The notes under the pieces were generated by a model, which was given only the letters and a program-made list of their open reading frames with translations, ran no database searches and had not been told where the DNA came from. From the NCBI GenBank assembly GCA_951812615.1, contig CATOSU010000002.1:310001-374000 (forward strand): 64,000 nt of DNA, in the 5' to 3' direction. Source of the DNA: an uncultured Paracoccaceae bacterium. GTDB taxonomy: Bacteria; Pseudomonadota; Alphaproteobacteria; Rhodobacterales; Rhodobacteraceae. Of this stretch, positions 9,438-18,017 are shown one piece after another; the first letter of the stretch is position 1; each line of letters opens with the position of its first letter. The position numbers and the translations under genes are program-made.

Positions 9438-9538
9438 GGTACATTCCCCCTTTTTTCTAAATCGTTAGATGAGTGAGCTTTGCACTTTAGGAGCAGAGAG
9501 CAACATTTCAGGAGTTTCGCGGCCTAATACAAACCCGG

Positions 9539-9838
9539 TCACCGGATTGGTGATCGTAAGCCTCCCTCGTTGTGATTGAGCACGACGCCTGACACATTCA
9601 TCGGCCTGGCCGTCACCGGAGTTTTCGAGCATTCGCATAAGCGCGAGGCATTCAGCCGTCTGAGCCTGTCGTCTTCCAGCTGTGCCTGCGCTGAACCAGG
9701 GCCACCCAAAGAGGACGTTGACGTCGCTTCCAGTCGGGCCCGGGGCGATGTATCAGTTTGCTGTGCCTGAACGACGGAACCGCAGGCCAATGCGGCCACG
9801 AGAGTGACAGCGAATACGTCAAACCGAGAGTATTTCAA
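9539..9838 (-). CDS. Small secreted protein, unknown
   Basis: This 99-aa protein is not recognised. It starts with a convincing signal peptide (positive N-terminus, hydrophobic VTLVAALACG, cleavage after VVQA) followed by a polar, Ser/Thr/Gln-rich mature part. A TTG start with a gagga Shine-Dalgarno at good spacing fits. It lies 10 bases downstream of another small reading frame on the same strand, suggesting a two-gene unit. The mature part has one Cys-Glu-Cys and no known domain. Confidence 0.5.
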   Translation of the reverse strand: MKYSRFDVFAVTLVAALACGSVVQAQQTDTSPRARLEATSTSSLGGPGSAQAQLEDDRLRRLNASRLCECSKTPVTARPMNVSGVVLNHNEGGLRSPIR

Positions 9839-9848
9839 TCCATATTCC

Positions 9849-10103
9849 TCACCGGACCGGAGCTAAAACGGCAGCCCGGGTCACGGCATCAACCGGTGGC
9901 GCAGGTGGGTTGCGCTGGAACGGGTTCTTCGTCACCGGGCTGACTGTGAAAGTATAGGTCCAATCCTCGGCAAAAGCGTCCGGCCGAATGACATTCTTCT
10001 CAGCCGAGAAATTGAGTTTGATGACCCGGTTGGCATTACGCTGCTTCAGCAGCGTAACTGGAAAACAGACGACCCCACCGGGGCGCCTTCGCTGGACGGT
10101 CAC
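9849..10103 (-). CDS. Small protein, possibly 5'-damaged, unknown
   Basis: This 84-aa reading frame is not recognised. Its composition (KLNFSAEKNVIRPDAFAEDW, a proline-rich tail) looks protein-like rather than random. The GTG start is weak, and another frame just upstream (around 10110-10160) also reads protein-like ('LTVLPAFEAIGDR'). The gene may therefore once have been longer and be frameshifted near 10100. It precedes the secreted 99-aa protein by 10 bases. Confidence 0.35.
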   Translation of the reverse strand: MTVQRRRPGGVVCFPVTLLKQRNANRVIKLNFSAEKNVIRPDAFAEDWTYTFTVSPVTKNPFQRNPPAPPVDAVTRAAVLAPVR

Positions 10104-10269
10104 CGATCGCCTCGAATGCTGGCAGAACGGTCAGATCGTCGGGCCCCATGCTGCCCGCGCCCCAAATCCCGGGCTGCGCAGGATCAGCACAATATCGCCC
10201 TGACATTCCCATTCCTCTTGCCGCAGTTGGCGGGGTATGAGTAGGAACGTCAGGCAAAAGGAGCGCGCC

Positions 10270-11028
10270 ATGAAGAACTCGGATTACCTGCCTCACAACA
10301 ACACGTCGCAATCCCAGATGTCGGCCCGCGAACAGCTGTACAATCTGTTCGAGGCCCGTCCCTTCAATGATGCCACGCTGCTCACCAATTTCGGCCTGTT
10401 CGCCCGCTCCTCGGCGCTGGCCAAGCTGTTCTTTCTTTACGAGGCCTACAGCGAAGTCGTGGACGTGCCCGGAGATATCTACGTTCTGGGAACATGGCTG
10501 GGTCAGGATCTCGTTGTCTTCGAATCCATGCGCGCCATGCTGGAGCCCTACAACGCATCCCGGCCATTTGTCGGCTTCGATACGTTTGACGGGTACGAGG
10601 GCATCACCGACGTCGACACCCGCTCGGAAACGGTGAAGGATGACGGCTATGCCGTGCCGGAAAACTACAAAGACTATCTGGCGCAATTGTTGGCATATCA
10701 CCGGTCCGAAAACGCTATGGGGCACGCGGTGCAGCATCACCTCGTCCAGGGCGATGCCTGCACCACGGTCGCGGGTTACTTGGATAACCATCCGGAGGCC
10801 ATCGTCGCCCTGGCTTACTTCGACATGGCGCTGTACGAGCCGACAAAGGCCGCGCTTGACGCTTTGGAAGATCGCCTGATGACTGGCAGCGTGCTTGTCT
10901 TCGACGAGTTGAACGACACGCGCTACCCCGGCGAGTCGATGGCGGTCCGCGAATGGCTGAAGGACCGCAGCTACACCATCCGTCGCTCCCGGTTCCTGCC
11001 GGACCGTTCGCTGGTGACGCTGACATAG
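10270..11028 (+). CDS. TylF/MycF-like class I methyltransferase
   Basis: This roughly 252-aa protein has the layout of TylF/MycF-type SAM-dependent O-methyltransferases. VDVPGDIYVLGTWLG (about 62-76) is a motif I region, FVGFDTFDGYEGI follows, and then LAYFDMALYEPT (about 175), where the metal-binding Asp would lie. The ATG at 10270 is chosen for the aaaggag Shine-Dalgarno; the frame extends 33 bases upstream without one. The next gene, 70 bases on, encodes a beta-propeller glycosidase-like protein, and a glycosyltransferase gene converges from the other side. This suggests sugar or glycolipid modification, but the substrate cannot be read from sequence. Confidence 0.75.
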   Translation: MKNSDYLPHNNTSQSQMSAREQLYNLFEARPFNDATLLTNFGLFARSSALAKLFFLYEAYSEVVDVPGDIYVLGTWLGQDLVVFESMRAMLEPYNASRPFVGFDTFDGYEGITDVDTRSETVKDDGYAVPENYKDYLAQLLAYHRSENAMGHAVQHHLVQGDACTTVAGYLDNHPEAIVALAYFDMALYEPTKAALDALEDRLMTGSVLVFDELNDTRYPGESMAVREWLKDRSYTIRRSRFLPDRSLVTLT

Positions 11029-11098
11029 ATCGCCGGGCCCTGGGACAGCGGGTTCTGCAGGGCACCACACGTAACGTCACAGGATGAGGAGGCGCGCC

Positions 11099-12016
11099 AT
11101 GAAGTGGCAAAAGCTGGGTTTGGTGTATGGTCCTGACGGCAGCTCGGACTGGGCACGGCACTCAGCCCTGCAGCCCACACCCATCGTTCTTGGCGACAGA
11201 ATCCGCGTTTTTTGTGGTTTTCGTGACGACGACGGCGTGAGCCGGGCAGGATTCGTCGACGTTGCAAAAGACGATCCGAAAAAAGTTCTCGGAGCTTCCA
11301 GTGACCCTGTGCTGGATGTCGGCAGTTTCGGAACCTTTGATCAACATGGCGTTGTGCCATGTGCAGTCATTGAAACGAACAATGAACTGCGCATGTACTA
11401 CGCCGGCTATCTTCGGGGCGAAAAAGTGCGGTTCCGGGCGTTTTGTGGCCTTGCGATCAGCAAAGACCAGGGTGCGTCTTTTGCACGTTACTCTCAGGTT
11501 CCCGTTCTGGATCGAACACCGGAGGAAACCTTGTTTCGCGCCATTCATTCCATTCTGCGCGAAAACGGAAGATGGCGGATCTGGTATGGCGGCGGCAGCG
11601 AATTTGTGCTCGGAAAGAAGAAATCCCTGCCGGTCTACAACATCAGATACATGGAATCAGAGGACGGGATTCACTTTCCGGATCATGGCGATGTGGCGGT
11701 AGACATCTTGCCGGGGGAACACCGCGTTGGCCGTCCGTATGTAATCCATCAGGACGGCAAGTACCGCATGTTCTTCGGCAAGGGCAGTGAATCCAATGCC
11801 TACCAACTCGCATATGCCGAATCCGCGGATGGGTATTCCTGGACCCGTCGCGACGATCAGATTGGCCTGACCGGCGGGCCGTCGGACTGGGATTCTGACA
11901 TGATGGCCTACCCGGCCGTGATCAGCTCAGCGGGAAACACCTACATGTTTTACAATGGAAACGACTACGGCCGCGCAGGGTTCGGTTGTGCGCGGTTGCT
12001 TTCATGGGAGGATTAA
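11099..12016 (+). CDS. Five-bladed beta-propeller glycosidase-like protein
   Basis: This roughly 305-aa protein shows repeated blades with 'RMYYAGY', 'WRIWYGGGSEF', 'YRMFFGKGSE' and 'YMFYNGNDYG' motifs. These are typical of the GH32/GH43/GH130-like propeller superfamily. No signal peptide is present, so it should be cytosolic. A ggagg Shine-Dalgarno precedes the ATG at 11099, just as for the gene upstream, with the same gcgcgcc spacer, suggesting co-regulation. Members may be hydrolases, phosphorylases or sugar-nucleotide-linked enzymes. The catalytic acids are not assigned, so activity is open. Confidence 0.7.
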   Translation: MKWQKLGLVYGPDGSSDWARHSALQPTPIVLGDRIRVFCGFRDDDGVSRAGFVDVAKDDPKKVLGASSDPVLDVGSFGTFDQHGVVPCAVIETNNELRMYYAGYLRGEKVRFRAFCGLAISKDQGASFARYSQVPVLDRTPEETLFRAIHSILRENGRWRIWYGGGSEFVLGKKKSLPVYNIRYMESEDGIHFPDHGDVAVDILPGEHRVGRPYVIHQDGKYRMFFGKGSESNAYQLAYAESADGYSWTRRDDQIGLTGGPSDWDSDMMAYPAVISSAGNTYMFYNGNDYGRAGFGCARLLSWED

Positions 12017-13485
12017 CCGATCCAGATGCGATGCCTGATTTCCCTGGCCACCGCGCGGCTCAGCCCCAGATCACCGACCTTTCTAAAAATGCGCGCCCGC
12101 GCGCCGAGTGAAAGCTTGCGCCAGATCCTTTTGGGGCAATGAAGGCGGGCATCCTCGCGCCAGTTTTCGGCATTGTAGTCCGGGCTTCGGTTGCCGAGAG
12201 CGGCCAGATAGTCAGGAAGTGGTTCTGCCACCCCGTTTGCCGCATGGAGAACGCGGGCGGCCACCGCCGCATTGGAAAACTCATGCCGGATCTGGTTCTG
12301 AACGGAAGCCAGTTCCGCAGAGTATGCCCCGCTTGATAGGTACTCGGTAACATTGGAGACGAGCTGATCGACCCCGTCGCAGCGTAGTGCATCTGCCGGG
12401 CTGATGCCCAGGGCCGCATTGCGGTTGAGACCAAATGACGGCAGACCGTTCATGATGGCCTCTGAAAAAACGGTGCCGCCGTCCATTGGAAAGCTGTCGA
12501 CGTAACAGGAAGCGCGCCCGAATTCGGATCTGACCGTCTCGGGAGGCTGAACGCCCATCAGATGAAGGCGATCGGGATGTTTGCGAGAAACATCGGCCCA
12601 CCAACTCTCTTTCCTACTCGGGCCGATCAGGACAACGTCGTTGGGCACCAGTTTCAGAATCCGGTCAAGGAACGCCGAAAAGTCCAGGCTGGAGGAGGGT
12701 TTGTACTTGATCGGCCCGCCGATCGAGAGGATCGGGCCGGTTGTATTGGATCTGATTGGCGATCGCGTTGACCCGTCGGAGACCAGTGGAATACCCATGA
12801 AATGTTGGGCATGCGCAGACCGCCGCTCAGCCGTTGTTTTCCAGCCTGTTGCACAGATTTCCAGAACGGTATCCGCCGCACCCGGGCCAAACGAAAACAC
12901 ATGATCCGCATGATTGAGGAACAGCACGCGCACGCCCCGTTCGCGCAGCGCGCGTGCTGCCAATGCGGCCCCGATATCGTCGGGATTGTTCAGCAGGAGA
13001 ACAACGTCCTCGTCCCGCAACGCCCCGAATAGAGAAACCGATCTGTGTGTCAGGCTTCCCCTCAACACTCTTTTTGAAGCCAGATGGTCTGGCAGAGCAT
13101 TCAAGACATCGGACGCCGCCCGACGTGTGACCACCAGTGACTGAGTAATGTCATAGTCCGCAAGCCCACTGCTCAGCTGTCGCAACAGCCGCGAATGGCC
13201 GCCACCTGAGAAAACCTGTGACAAGACAAACGCCCATGTCTTGGGCTTTGTATCGGGCCTGTTTCGTTCCGGCAGATCACGAAATTCACCCCGCCACTTC
13301 TCGAAAAGCGCCTGCTCGAACGCGTCGTCACCGAAGAAACCGGAAATGTTGTCCCAGTGGAGGCGCCCAAACAGCGACGCACAGGCAAGCGCGTCGTTAA
13401 AGTTTTTAGCCGTTAAGGCCTCATGCCTTAAAAAGGACGAAAGGATCTCCAGGTCCTGCATATGCGGCATTTGGGAATCAGTCAT
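12013..13485 (-). CDS. GT-B type glycosyltransferase
   Basis: This 490-aa protein has a GT-B layout. The N-terminal half contains a 'FSGGGHSRLLRQL' glycine loop (about 112-124), and the C-terminal half has 'ILSIGGPIKYKP', 'VVLIGPSRKE' and 'DSFPMDGGTVFSEAIMNGLPSFG', the last corresponding to the donor-binding loop. It resembles bacterial predicted O-linked GlcNAc-transferase-like or GT4/GT41-like proteins without clear TPRs. The N-terminal 70 residues are helical and of unknown role. It converges on the propeller gene with a 4-base overlap of stop regions. Donor and acceptor are unknown. Confidence 0.7.
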   Translation of the reverse strand: MTDSQMPHMQDLEILSSFLRHEALTAKNFNDALACASLFGRLHWDNISGFFGDDAFEQALFEKWRGEFRDLPERNRPDTKPKTWAFVLSQVFSGGGHSRLLRQLSSGLADYDITQSLVVTRRAASDVLNALPDHLASKRVLRGSLTHRSVSLFGALRDEDVVLLLNNPDDIGAALAARALRERGVRVLFLNHADHVFSFGPGAADTVLEICATGWKTTAERRSAHAQHFMGIPLVSDGSTRSPIRSNTTGPILSIGGPIKYKPSSSLDFSAFLDRILKLVPNDVVLIGPSRKESWWADVSRKHPDRLHLMGVQPPETVRSEFGRASCYVDSFPMDGGTVFSEAIMNGLPSFGLNRNAALGISPADALRCDGVDQLVSNVTEYLSSGAYSAELASVQNQIRHEFSNAAVAARVLHAANGVAEPLPDYLAALGNRSPDYNAENWREDARLHCPKRIWRKLSLGARARIFRKVGDLGLSRAVAREIRHRIWIG

Positions 13486-14260
13486 CGGCGCTTTCTACCC
13501 ATGTAAAAGCACGTCTTCCAGTAAAGATCAGCCGTGCCACCGCCGGGTTTTTCGGTGAACGGACTCACAGATATTCGAACGCTGCGTTCAACTGCGCTCG
13601 ACGCCGCAAGGCGCTCACGCCTTCACTCCGATCTGGTCTGAACAGGGAGAACTGTTCGCCGGACTCTGAACGCCCGCGCAAGCGTCAAGTCTTCCACGAC
13701 TTCAAAATGTGATGAAAGGCAGGTTGTCTGTTTGCCGGACCTGCAGGGGCCTTTGCATCATAACCCCATCAAGGCAAATGCACTGACCATCACATGCGGT
13801 CAAACTGCTAGCGCGGAAATGGCGATTCCAGACTTTTCGCAGAAACCGCCTGAATTAGGGTGACCATGGCGTCTGGGGTAATATGGAACTTCAAATTGCC
13901 CTGTTTTCGCGACCGAAATTCAGATCATATACATTACTATCAATGACTTATTTGTGTTGGCTGTGCGCGCAGTCTTGAGCTAGCCAGTCTCGGCCAAAAA
14001 CTCCCTGTTAACAGAGAAAATACAGGGAAAATCACGAAATACGCTGAACCATGAGCGGTCCTCGCTGATACTTTCAACGAAACCAGCGTCTTACACCGTA
14101 ATTCCCTAAACTCTTTAACAGGGAAATTTGAAACAGATAGCAGCGAGTTAAAATGAGCGAACAGGGATCGAGCCCCAACCCTGCGTCATGCTAGTTACCG
14201 GCTCAATCGCCCAAAATGCTGAAGCGGACATTCATGCGAACTGCAGCGGAGGTCCGGTGA
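13486..14260. other. 775-bp stretch without a gene; degenerate repeats
   Basis: No credible reading frame is present. The first 200 bases follow the glycosyltransferase start. From about 13985 to 14130 there are related blocks of the form ccctgttaacag...acaggg, two of which could form imperfect hairpins. From 14160 to 14215 there is a tRNA-like string ('gggatcgagcccc') that cannot be folded into a full tRNA. The base composition is lower in G+C than the flanks. It ends at the left end of IS91 copy 2. Confidence 0.5.
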
Positions 14261-14275
14261 GATGAAGGTTTTTCG

Positions 14276-14324
14276 ACGCGGGCCATTGCGCGGGATATCG
14301 GCCGGGCGTGAGCGTGGCCCGCGT
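14276..14324. repeat. oriIS-side hairpin of the IS91 element
   Basis: A perfect 10-bp inverted repeat, acgcgggcca and tggcccgcgt, is separated by 29 bases. It starts 15 bases from the element's left end, on the transposase 3' side. Identical structures are at 29469-29517 and 46914-46962. In IS91-type elements this end carries the origin of rolling-circle transfer, and hairpins near it are expected. The role is by analogy. Confidence 0.6.
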
Positions 14325-14597
14325 TGACAAACCTCTCAGGGAGGAAGCCGCGGGGACTGGGCGGTGTCTATGGGGAAAGAGCGTTGTCGGCTGGGTCTGT
14401 GACCGCGACGGATACGTTGGTGTGGGGCGCGATGTCGACCGCTTCCATGTTTCGCGAGAGGGTTTGGCCTGGATTTAGCCCGGGTAGTAGCCGTGTTGTG
14501 CCTTTTGTGTGGCTTTCCAACTCACTTTGGACAAGGGGGCTCGACCGGTGTGGCTGAGTCACCCGGTTGGTAGCGGTTGGGATGAGCGCGCGCCCGG

Positions 14598-15791
14598 TCA
14601 TGCGGCCTGTCTCCTCGGTGGGGCGCGGGATTGCGGAACCTCGCCGCGCCGGAACGTCTCGGTGATACGCATGGGTCCGCCGCAGTCGGGGCATGGCTCG
14701 CGCAAGATTAGAGGGATGATCTCGGCAGAGGGTGCGTCTTCCTGCCTGGTCGGTTCCGCACCGAGCAATGTGCGGATCTTCGCGATGTTGGCCTTGCGGG
14801 CGGCGCTTGCCAGCAGGCCGTAGTGGCGGATGCGATGGAATCCATCGGGCAGGACATGCATGAGGAACCGGCGGATGAACTCGCCCGTGTCGAGCCGCAT
14901 GACCTTCATCCGGTCGCCGCGCTTGATGCGGTAATCCTTCCAGCGGAAGGAAACGGTGTCGGCATCTGCGCTGACGAGGCGATGGTTGGAGATCGCGACC
15001 CGGTGGGTGTAGCGGCTGAGATAGGCCAGAACCTGCTCGGGTCCGCCAAAGGGCGGTTTGGCATAGACCACCCATTCGGTTTTGCGCAGCGGTGCGAGGT
15101 AAGCAGTGAAGGCATCTGCATCGGCCAGCCCGGCAAGATCACTGAAGAAGGTGAGCTGCCCGGCGCGGTGCAAGTTGACCAGGCCCTCAAGGAACAGGCG
15201 TCTGAACAGCCGAGACAGCACCCGGACCGGCAGAAAGAACCCGGGCTTGCAGCCGATCCATCGGATGCCATCAAGCGACAACCCGCCGCCGGGCACGATC
15301 ATGTGGATGTGGGGATGATGCGTCATCGCCGATCCCCAGGTGTGGAGAACGCAGGTCATGCCGACGCGGGCACCAAGGTGCCTGGGGTCAGCGACGATGG
15401 TCATCACCGTCTCGGCTGATGCCTTGAACAAGAGGCCGTACATTGCCCGCTTGTTCCAGTAGGCGATGCGGGCGATCTCGGCCGGCAATGTGAAGACGAC
15501 GTGGAAATATTCCACGGGCAACAAGTCGTCTGCCCGCGCCGCCATCCAATCGCGCGCCGCCGGTCCCTGGCACTTCGGGCAGTGCCGGTTCTTGCAACTG
15601 TTGTAGGCGATATGCTGGTGATCACATTTGGTGCAAGCTGCCACATGCCCACCGAGTGCTTCGGTCCGGCAGGCTTCAATGGCGGACATCACTTTGAGTT
15701 GCCCAAGGCTCAGACGCCCTGCATTGGCCCGCCGATAGGCAGGCCCATGATCACGGAAGATGTCGGCAACCTCCAGCGCGTGCCGCGGCAC
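14598..15791 (-). CDS. IS91-family Y2/HUH transposase (copy 2)
   Basis: The 397-residue protein is identical to that of copy 1, with the same zinc-binding cysteines, HPHIH motif and tyrosine pair. The GTG start lies 13 bases after the recombinase stop. Full protein identity with the other three copies implies recent spread or ongoing gene conversion. Confidence 0.93.
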   Translation of the reverse strand: MPRHALEVADIFRDHGPAYRRANAGRLSLGQLKVMSAIEACRTEALGGHVAACTKCDHQHIAYNSCKNRHCPKCQGPAARDWMAARADDLLPVEYFHVVFTLPAEIARIAYWNKRAMYGLLFKASAETVMTIVADPRHLGARVGMTCVLHTWGSAMTHHPHIHMIVPGGGLSLDGIRWIGCKPGFFLPVRVLSRLFRRLFLEGLVNLHRAGQLTFFSDLAGLADADAFTAYLAPLRKTEWVVYAKPPFGGPEQVLAYLSRYTHRVAISNHRLVSADADTVSFRWKDYRIKRGDRMKVMRLDTGEFIRRFLMHVLPDGFHRIRHYGLLASAARKANIAKIRTLLGAEPTRQEDAPSAEIIPLILREPCPDCGGPMRITETFRRGEVPQSRAPPRRQAA

Positions 15792-15804
15792 GCTGCAGCC
15801 CCCG

Positions 15805-16665
15805 TCAGGTCACATCCTGGATGTGCTCGAACGGGCTGGACACATTGCGCAACGTCTTGGTCGCCACATGTGTATATCGTGCCGTCGTGGTCAACTTGGC
15901 GTGGCCGAGGAGAACCTGGATCACCCGCACATCCGTATCGGCCTCCAACAAATGCGTAGCAAAGCTGTGCCGGAGCGAGTGCAATGTTGCAGGCTTCTTG
16001 ATGCCGGCCATCGCCTTTGCCGAGTTGAAGGCACGATTCAAGGACCGTGGAGACAGGGGTTCAACCCGGCTCTGCCCAGGAAACAGCCAGCCCTGCGGGC
16101 GAGCCTCACGCCAATAGTCGCGAAGGAGTTCCAGCAAGGACGGCGAAAGCATCACATCGCGATCCTTGCCGCCCTTACCGCGCTCGACATGGATCAGCAT
16201 GCGGTCACTGTCGATGTCCCGAACCTTGAGATTGGTGACCTCGGAGGCACGCAGCCCTGCGCCATACCCGATGCCGAGTGCCGCCCGATACTTGAGACCG
16301 GGCCCAGGGGCCGCGGACAAAACCGCCGAGACCTCCTCGAAGCTCAGCACAATCGGCAGCTTCCGCGGCTCGGTGCGGAACTGCATGTACTTCTTCATAT
16401 CCTCCCGATTGCATGTCATGCCGAAGAAGAACCGCAGTGCCGTGATCCGCGAATTGTAGACCGACGGCGTCACCTCAGTGTCGGTCATATGAAGCTGATA
16501 GGCGCGCAGCTCATCTGGCGTCGCCGTATCCGGCGCACGCCCCAGAAACGCTGTGAAATCCTTCAGCGCCCGGATATGCGCTTTCTGCGATGTCTCAGCC
16601 AACCCGCGAATGCGCATGTCCTCGATCATCCGCGCACGCAGCGGGCTCATCTTCTCCTGTGTCAT
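15805..16665 (-). CDS. IS91-associated tyrosine recombinase (copy 2)
   Basis: This 286-aa XerC/XerD-like recombinase is identical in protein sequence to copy 1, with the full R-K-H-x-x-R-H-Y catalytic set. It has an aggagg Shine-Dalgarno. The only promoter space in the element is the ~136 bases between its start and the right end, so transcription of both genes probably begins there. Confidence 0.92.
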   Translation of the reverse strand: MTQEKMSPLRARMIEDMRIRGLAETSQKAHIRALKDFTAFLGRAPDTATPDELRAYQLHMTDTEVTPSVYNSRITALRFFFGMTCNREDMKKYMQFRTEPRKLPIVLSFEEVSAVLSAAPGPGLKYRAALGIGYGAGLRASEVTNLKVRDIDSDRMLIHVERGKGGKDRDVMLSPSLLELLRDYWREARPQGWLFPGQSRVEPLSPRSLNRAFNSAKAMAGIKKPATLHSLRHSFATHLLEADTDVRVIQVLLGHAKLTTTARYTHVATKTLRNVSSPFEHIQDVT

Positions 16666-16959
16666 GGGAACCTCCTGTCCAATTGAGAAACCTCAATCGT
16701 CAGGCAGGTCCGTCACATCGCAAAATGCGCCTACATATTGTTCCGCTCGCTACCTCAGCAACAAGCGCCGTTGCCGCGAGAGCGGCTTAGTCCCCGAGCC
16801 CACTGCAGACTCGTCAAAATAATTGCCGCGTGCGCTCGCAGAGCATCGTTGCTGCGACACGGCGAAAGCGGTCGCTACAGCGCGGCGAGATAAGCCGCCC
16901 TTCAGGCAAGGCGCAGCGAGATTTTCACCGGCTATGACCGGGGCGCGGGACAAATCGCC

Positions 16960-17319
16960 CTAAACTGTCCCATTAGTGCTGACGTTAGACAACCGCTCGA
17001 GCATGGAGGTCGCGAAGGTCACGCCGCAGGCCTTGATCGGCTGGTTGTCGGAAGGGGCCAGAAAGAAAGGCAGGTCGCCGTCCGGCGCTTCGGTCGAGTT
17101 CCCCGCAATGTCGGCAAGCGACCCAATATCCGTGCCATCTGCTGCGCGCGCCACGCCTGCGGGATCCTCCCTGCTCAAAAGCGCTTGCATCGTGGGAATG
17201 CCACGCGAGGTGATGTCGACAAGCCGGTCGTCCCGCCTGACCACAAGTACGGGCCCAGCGACGTCGGGCTGCCAGACGCGCCCGACAAACGAGCCTGTCT
17301 GAGGAAGATCAAGTGTCAT
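16960..17319 (-). pseudogene. FAH-family dehydratase/hydrolase, 3'-truncated
   Basis: This is the N-terminal roughly 110 residues of a fumarylacetoacetate-hydrolase-family protein of the 2-keto-3-deoxy sugar acid dehydratase type. The segments WQPDVAGPVLVV and 'IKACGVTFATSMLERL' are typical. Homology stops near 16985, before the catalytic core with its metal-binding acids, and a short unrelated tail leads to a stop. The start at 17319 has an aaaggag Shine-Dalgarno. It was the last gene of the leftward pentose operon, which fits an oxidative pentose route alongside xylA/xylB. The truncation lies within 200 bases of IS91 copy 2. Confidence 0.75.
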
Positions 17320-17359
17320 TTCCGCTCCTTTGGTCCATTCCGTGTGGCCTTCACCGGGG

Positions 17360-18013
17360 TCACAGGATCGATTGGCCGGTGCTTTTCCAATCTGCCTCAA
17401 ACTGGGCCAGCCCCTTGACCGTCAGAGGATGGGCCGCGAGGCCCTTGATCACGCCCGCAGGGCAGGTTGCCACATCCGCGCCTGCAATCGCGGCCTCAGA
17501 GACGTGGTTGGCGGAGCGGATTGAGGCCGCAAGGATCTCGGTGCCTAAATCGTAGTTTTCGAACACTGTCCGGATGTCGCGGATCAGCTCCATTCCATCG
17601 ATGTTGATGTCATCCAGCCGCCCGATGAAGGGCGAGACATAAGTCGCACCCGCCTTCGCCGCCAGAAGCGCCTGATTGACCGAAAAGCACAGCGTGACAT
17701 TTGTCTTGATGCCCGCGCCGCTGAAGTGCCGGCAAGCCTTCAACCCATCAAGCGTCAGGGGCAGTTTGACGACGACGTTGTCTGCGATCTCTGCCAGTCG
17801 CGTGCCTTCCGCCACCATGCCGTCGAATTCCATCGAGGCGACTTCGGCGGAAACCGGCCCAGAGATGGTCGTGCAAATTTCGGCGATAGTCTCCTTGAAG
17901 TCGCGGCCCGATTTCGCGATCAACGAAGGGTTGGTGGTCACACCATCGAGCAGCCCGTAGGCGTTCAACTCGGCAATGTCGGCAAGCTCGGCCGTATCGG
18001 CGAAAAATTTCAT
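17360..18013 (-). CDS. tal: Transaldolase, short (FSA/TAL) type
   Basis: This 217-aa transaldolase transfers a dihydroxyacetone unit between sugar phosphates in the non-oxidative pentose phosphate pathway. The opening MKFFADTA and GVTTNPSLI (about 24-32), the Schiff-base lysine in VVVKLPLT (about 83) and '[15 protein letters not shown]' are all present. Length is as expected for the small class. It lies 4 bases downstream of tkt in the same operon, pairing the two enzymes that return xylulose 5-phosphate carbon to glycolysis. Confidence 0.94.
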   Translation of the reverse strand: MKFFADTAELADIAELNAYGLLDGVTTNPSLIAKSGRDFKETIAEICTTISGPVSAEVASMEFDGMVAEGTRLAEIADNVVVKLPLTLDGLKACRHFSGAGIKTNVTLCFSVNQALLAAKAGATYVSPFIGRLDDINIDGMELIRDIRTVFENYDLGTEILAASIRSANHVSEAAIAGADVATCPAGVIKGLAAHPLTVKGLAQFEADWKSTGQSIL

Positions 18014-18017
18014 CTCG

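Larger units (their letters stand above)
14261..16801 (-). mobile_element. IS91-family element, copy 2 (complete)
   Basis: This complete 2541-bp copy is defined by comparison with copies 3 and 4. The left end is the first base shared by all three (gatgaaggttttt), and the right end is the last shared base of the gagccc tail. The two bases before gagccc are 'cc'. Contents on the minus strand are the recombinase gene, the transposase gene and about 335 non-coding bases at the transposase-side end. The left end is uncertain by a few bases because a shared target sequence cannot be separated from the element. Confidence 0.9.

Noticed and set aside
14160-14215. Possible tRNA gene
   Set aside because: Only a T-arm-like string is present; no acceptor stem or anticodon arm could be paired.
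16802-16953. Minus-strand frame with a helix-turn-helix-like run (GGLSRRAVATAFAVSQ)
   Set aside because: It crosses the IS91 boundary, loses sense quickly and lacks any catalytic part; a transposase relic is possible but not supported.
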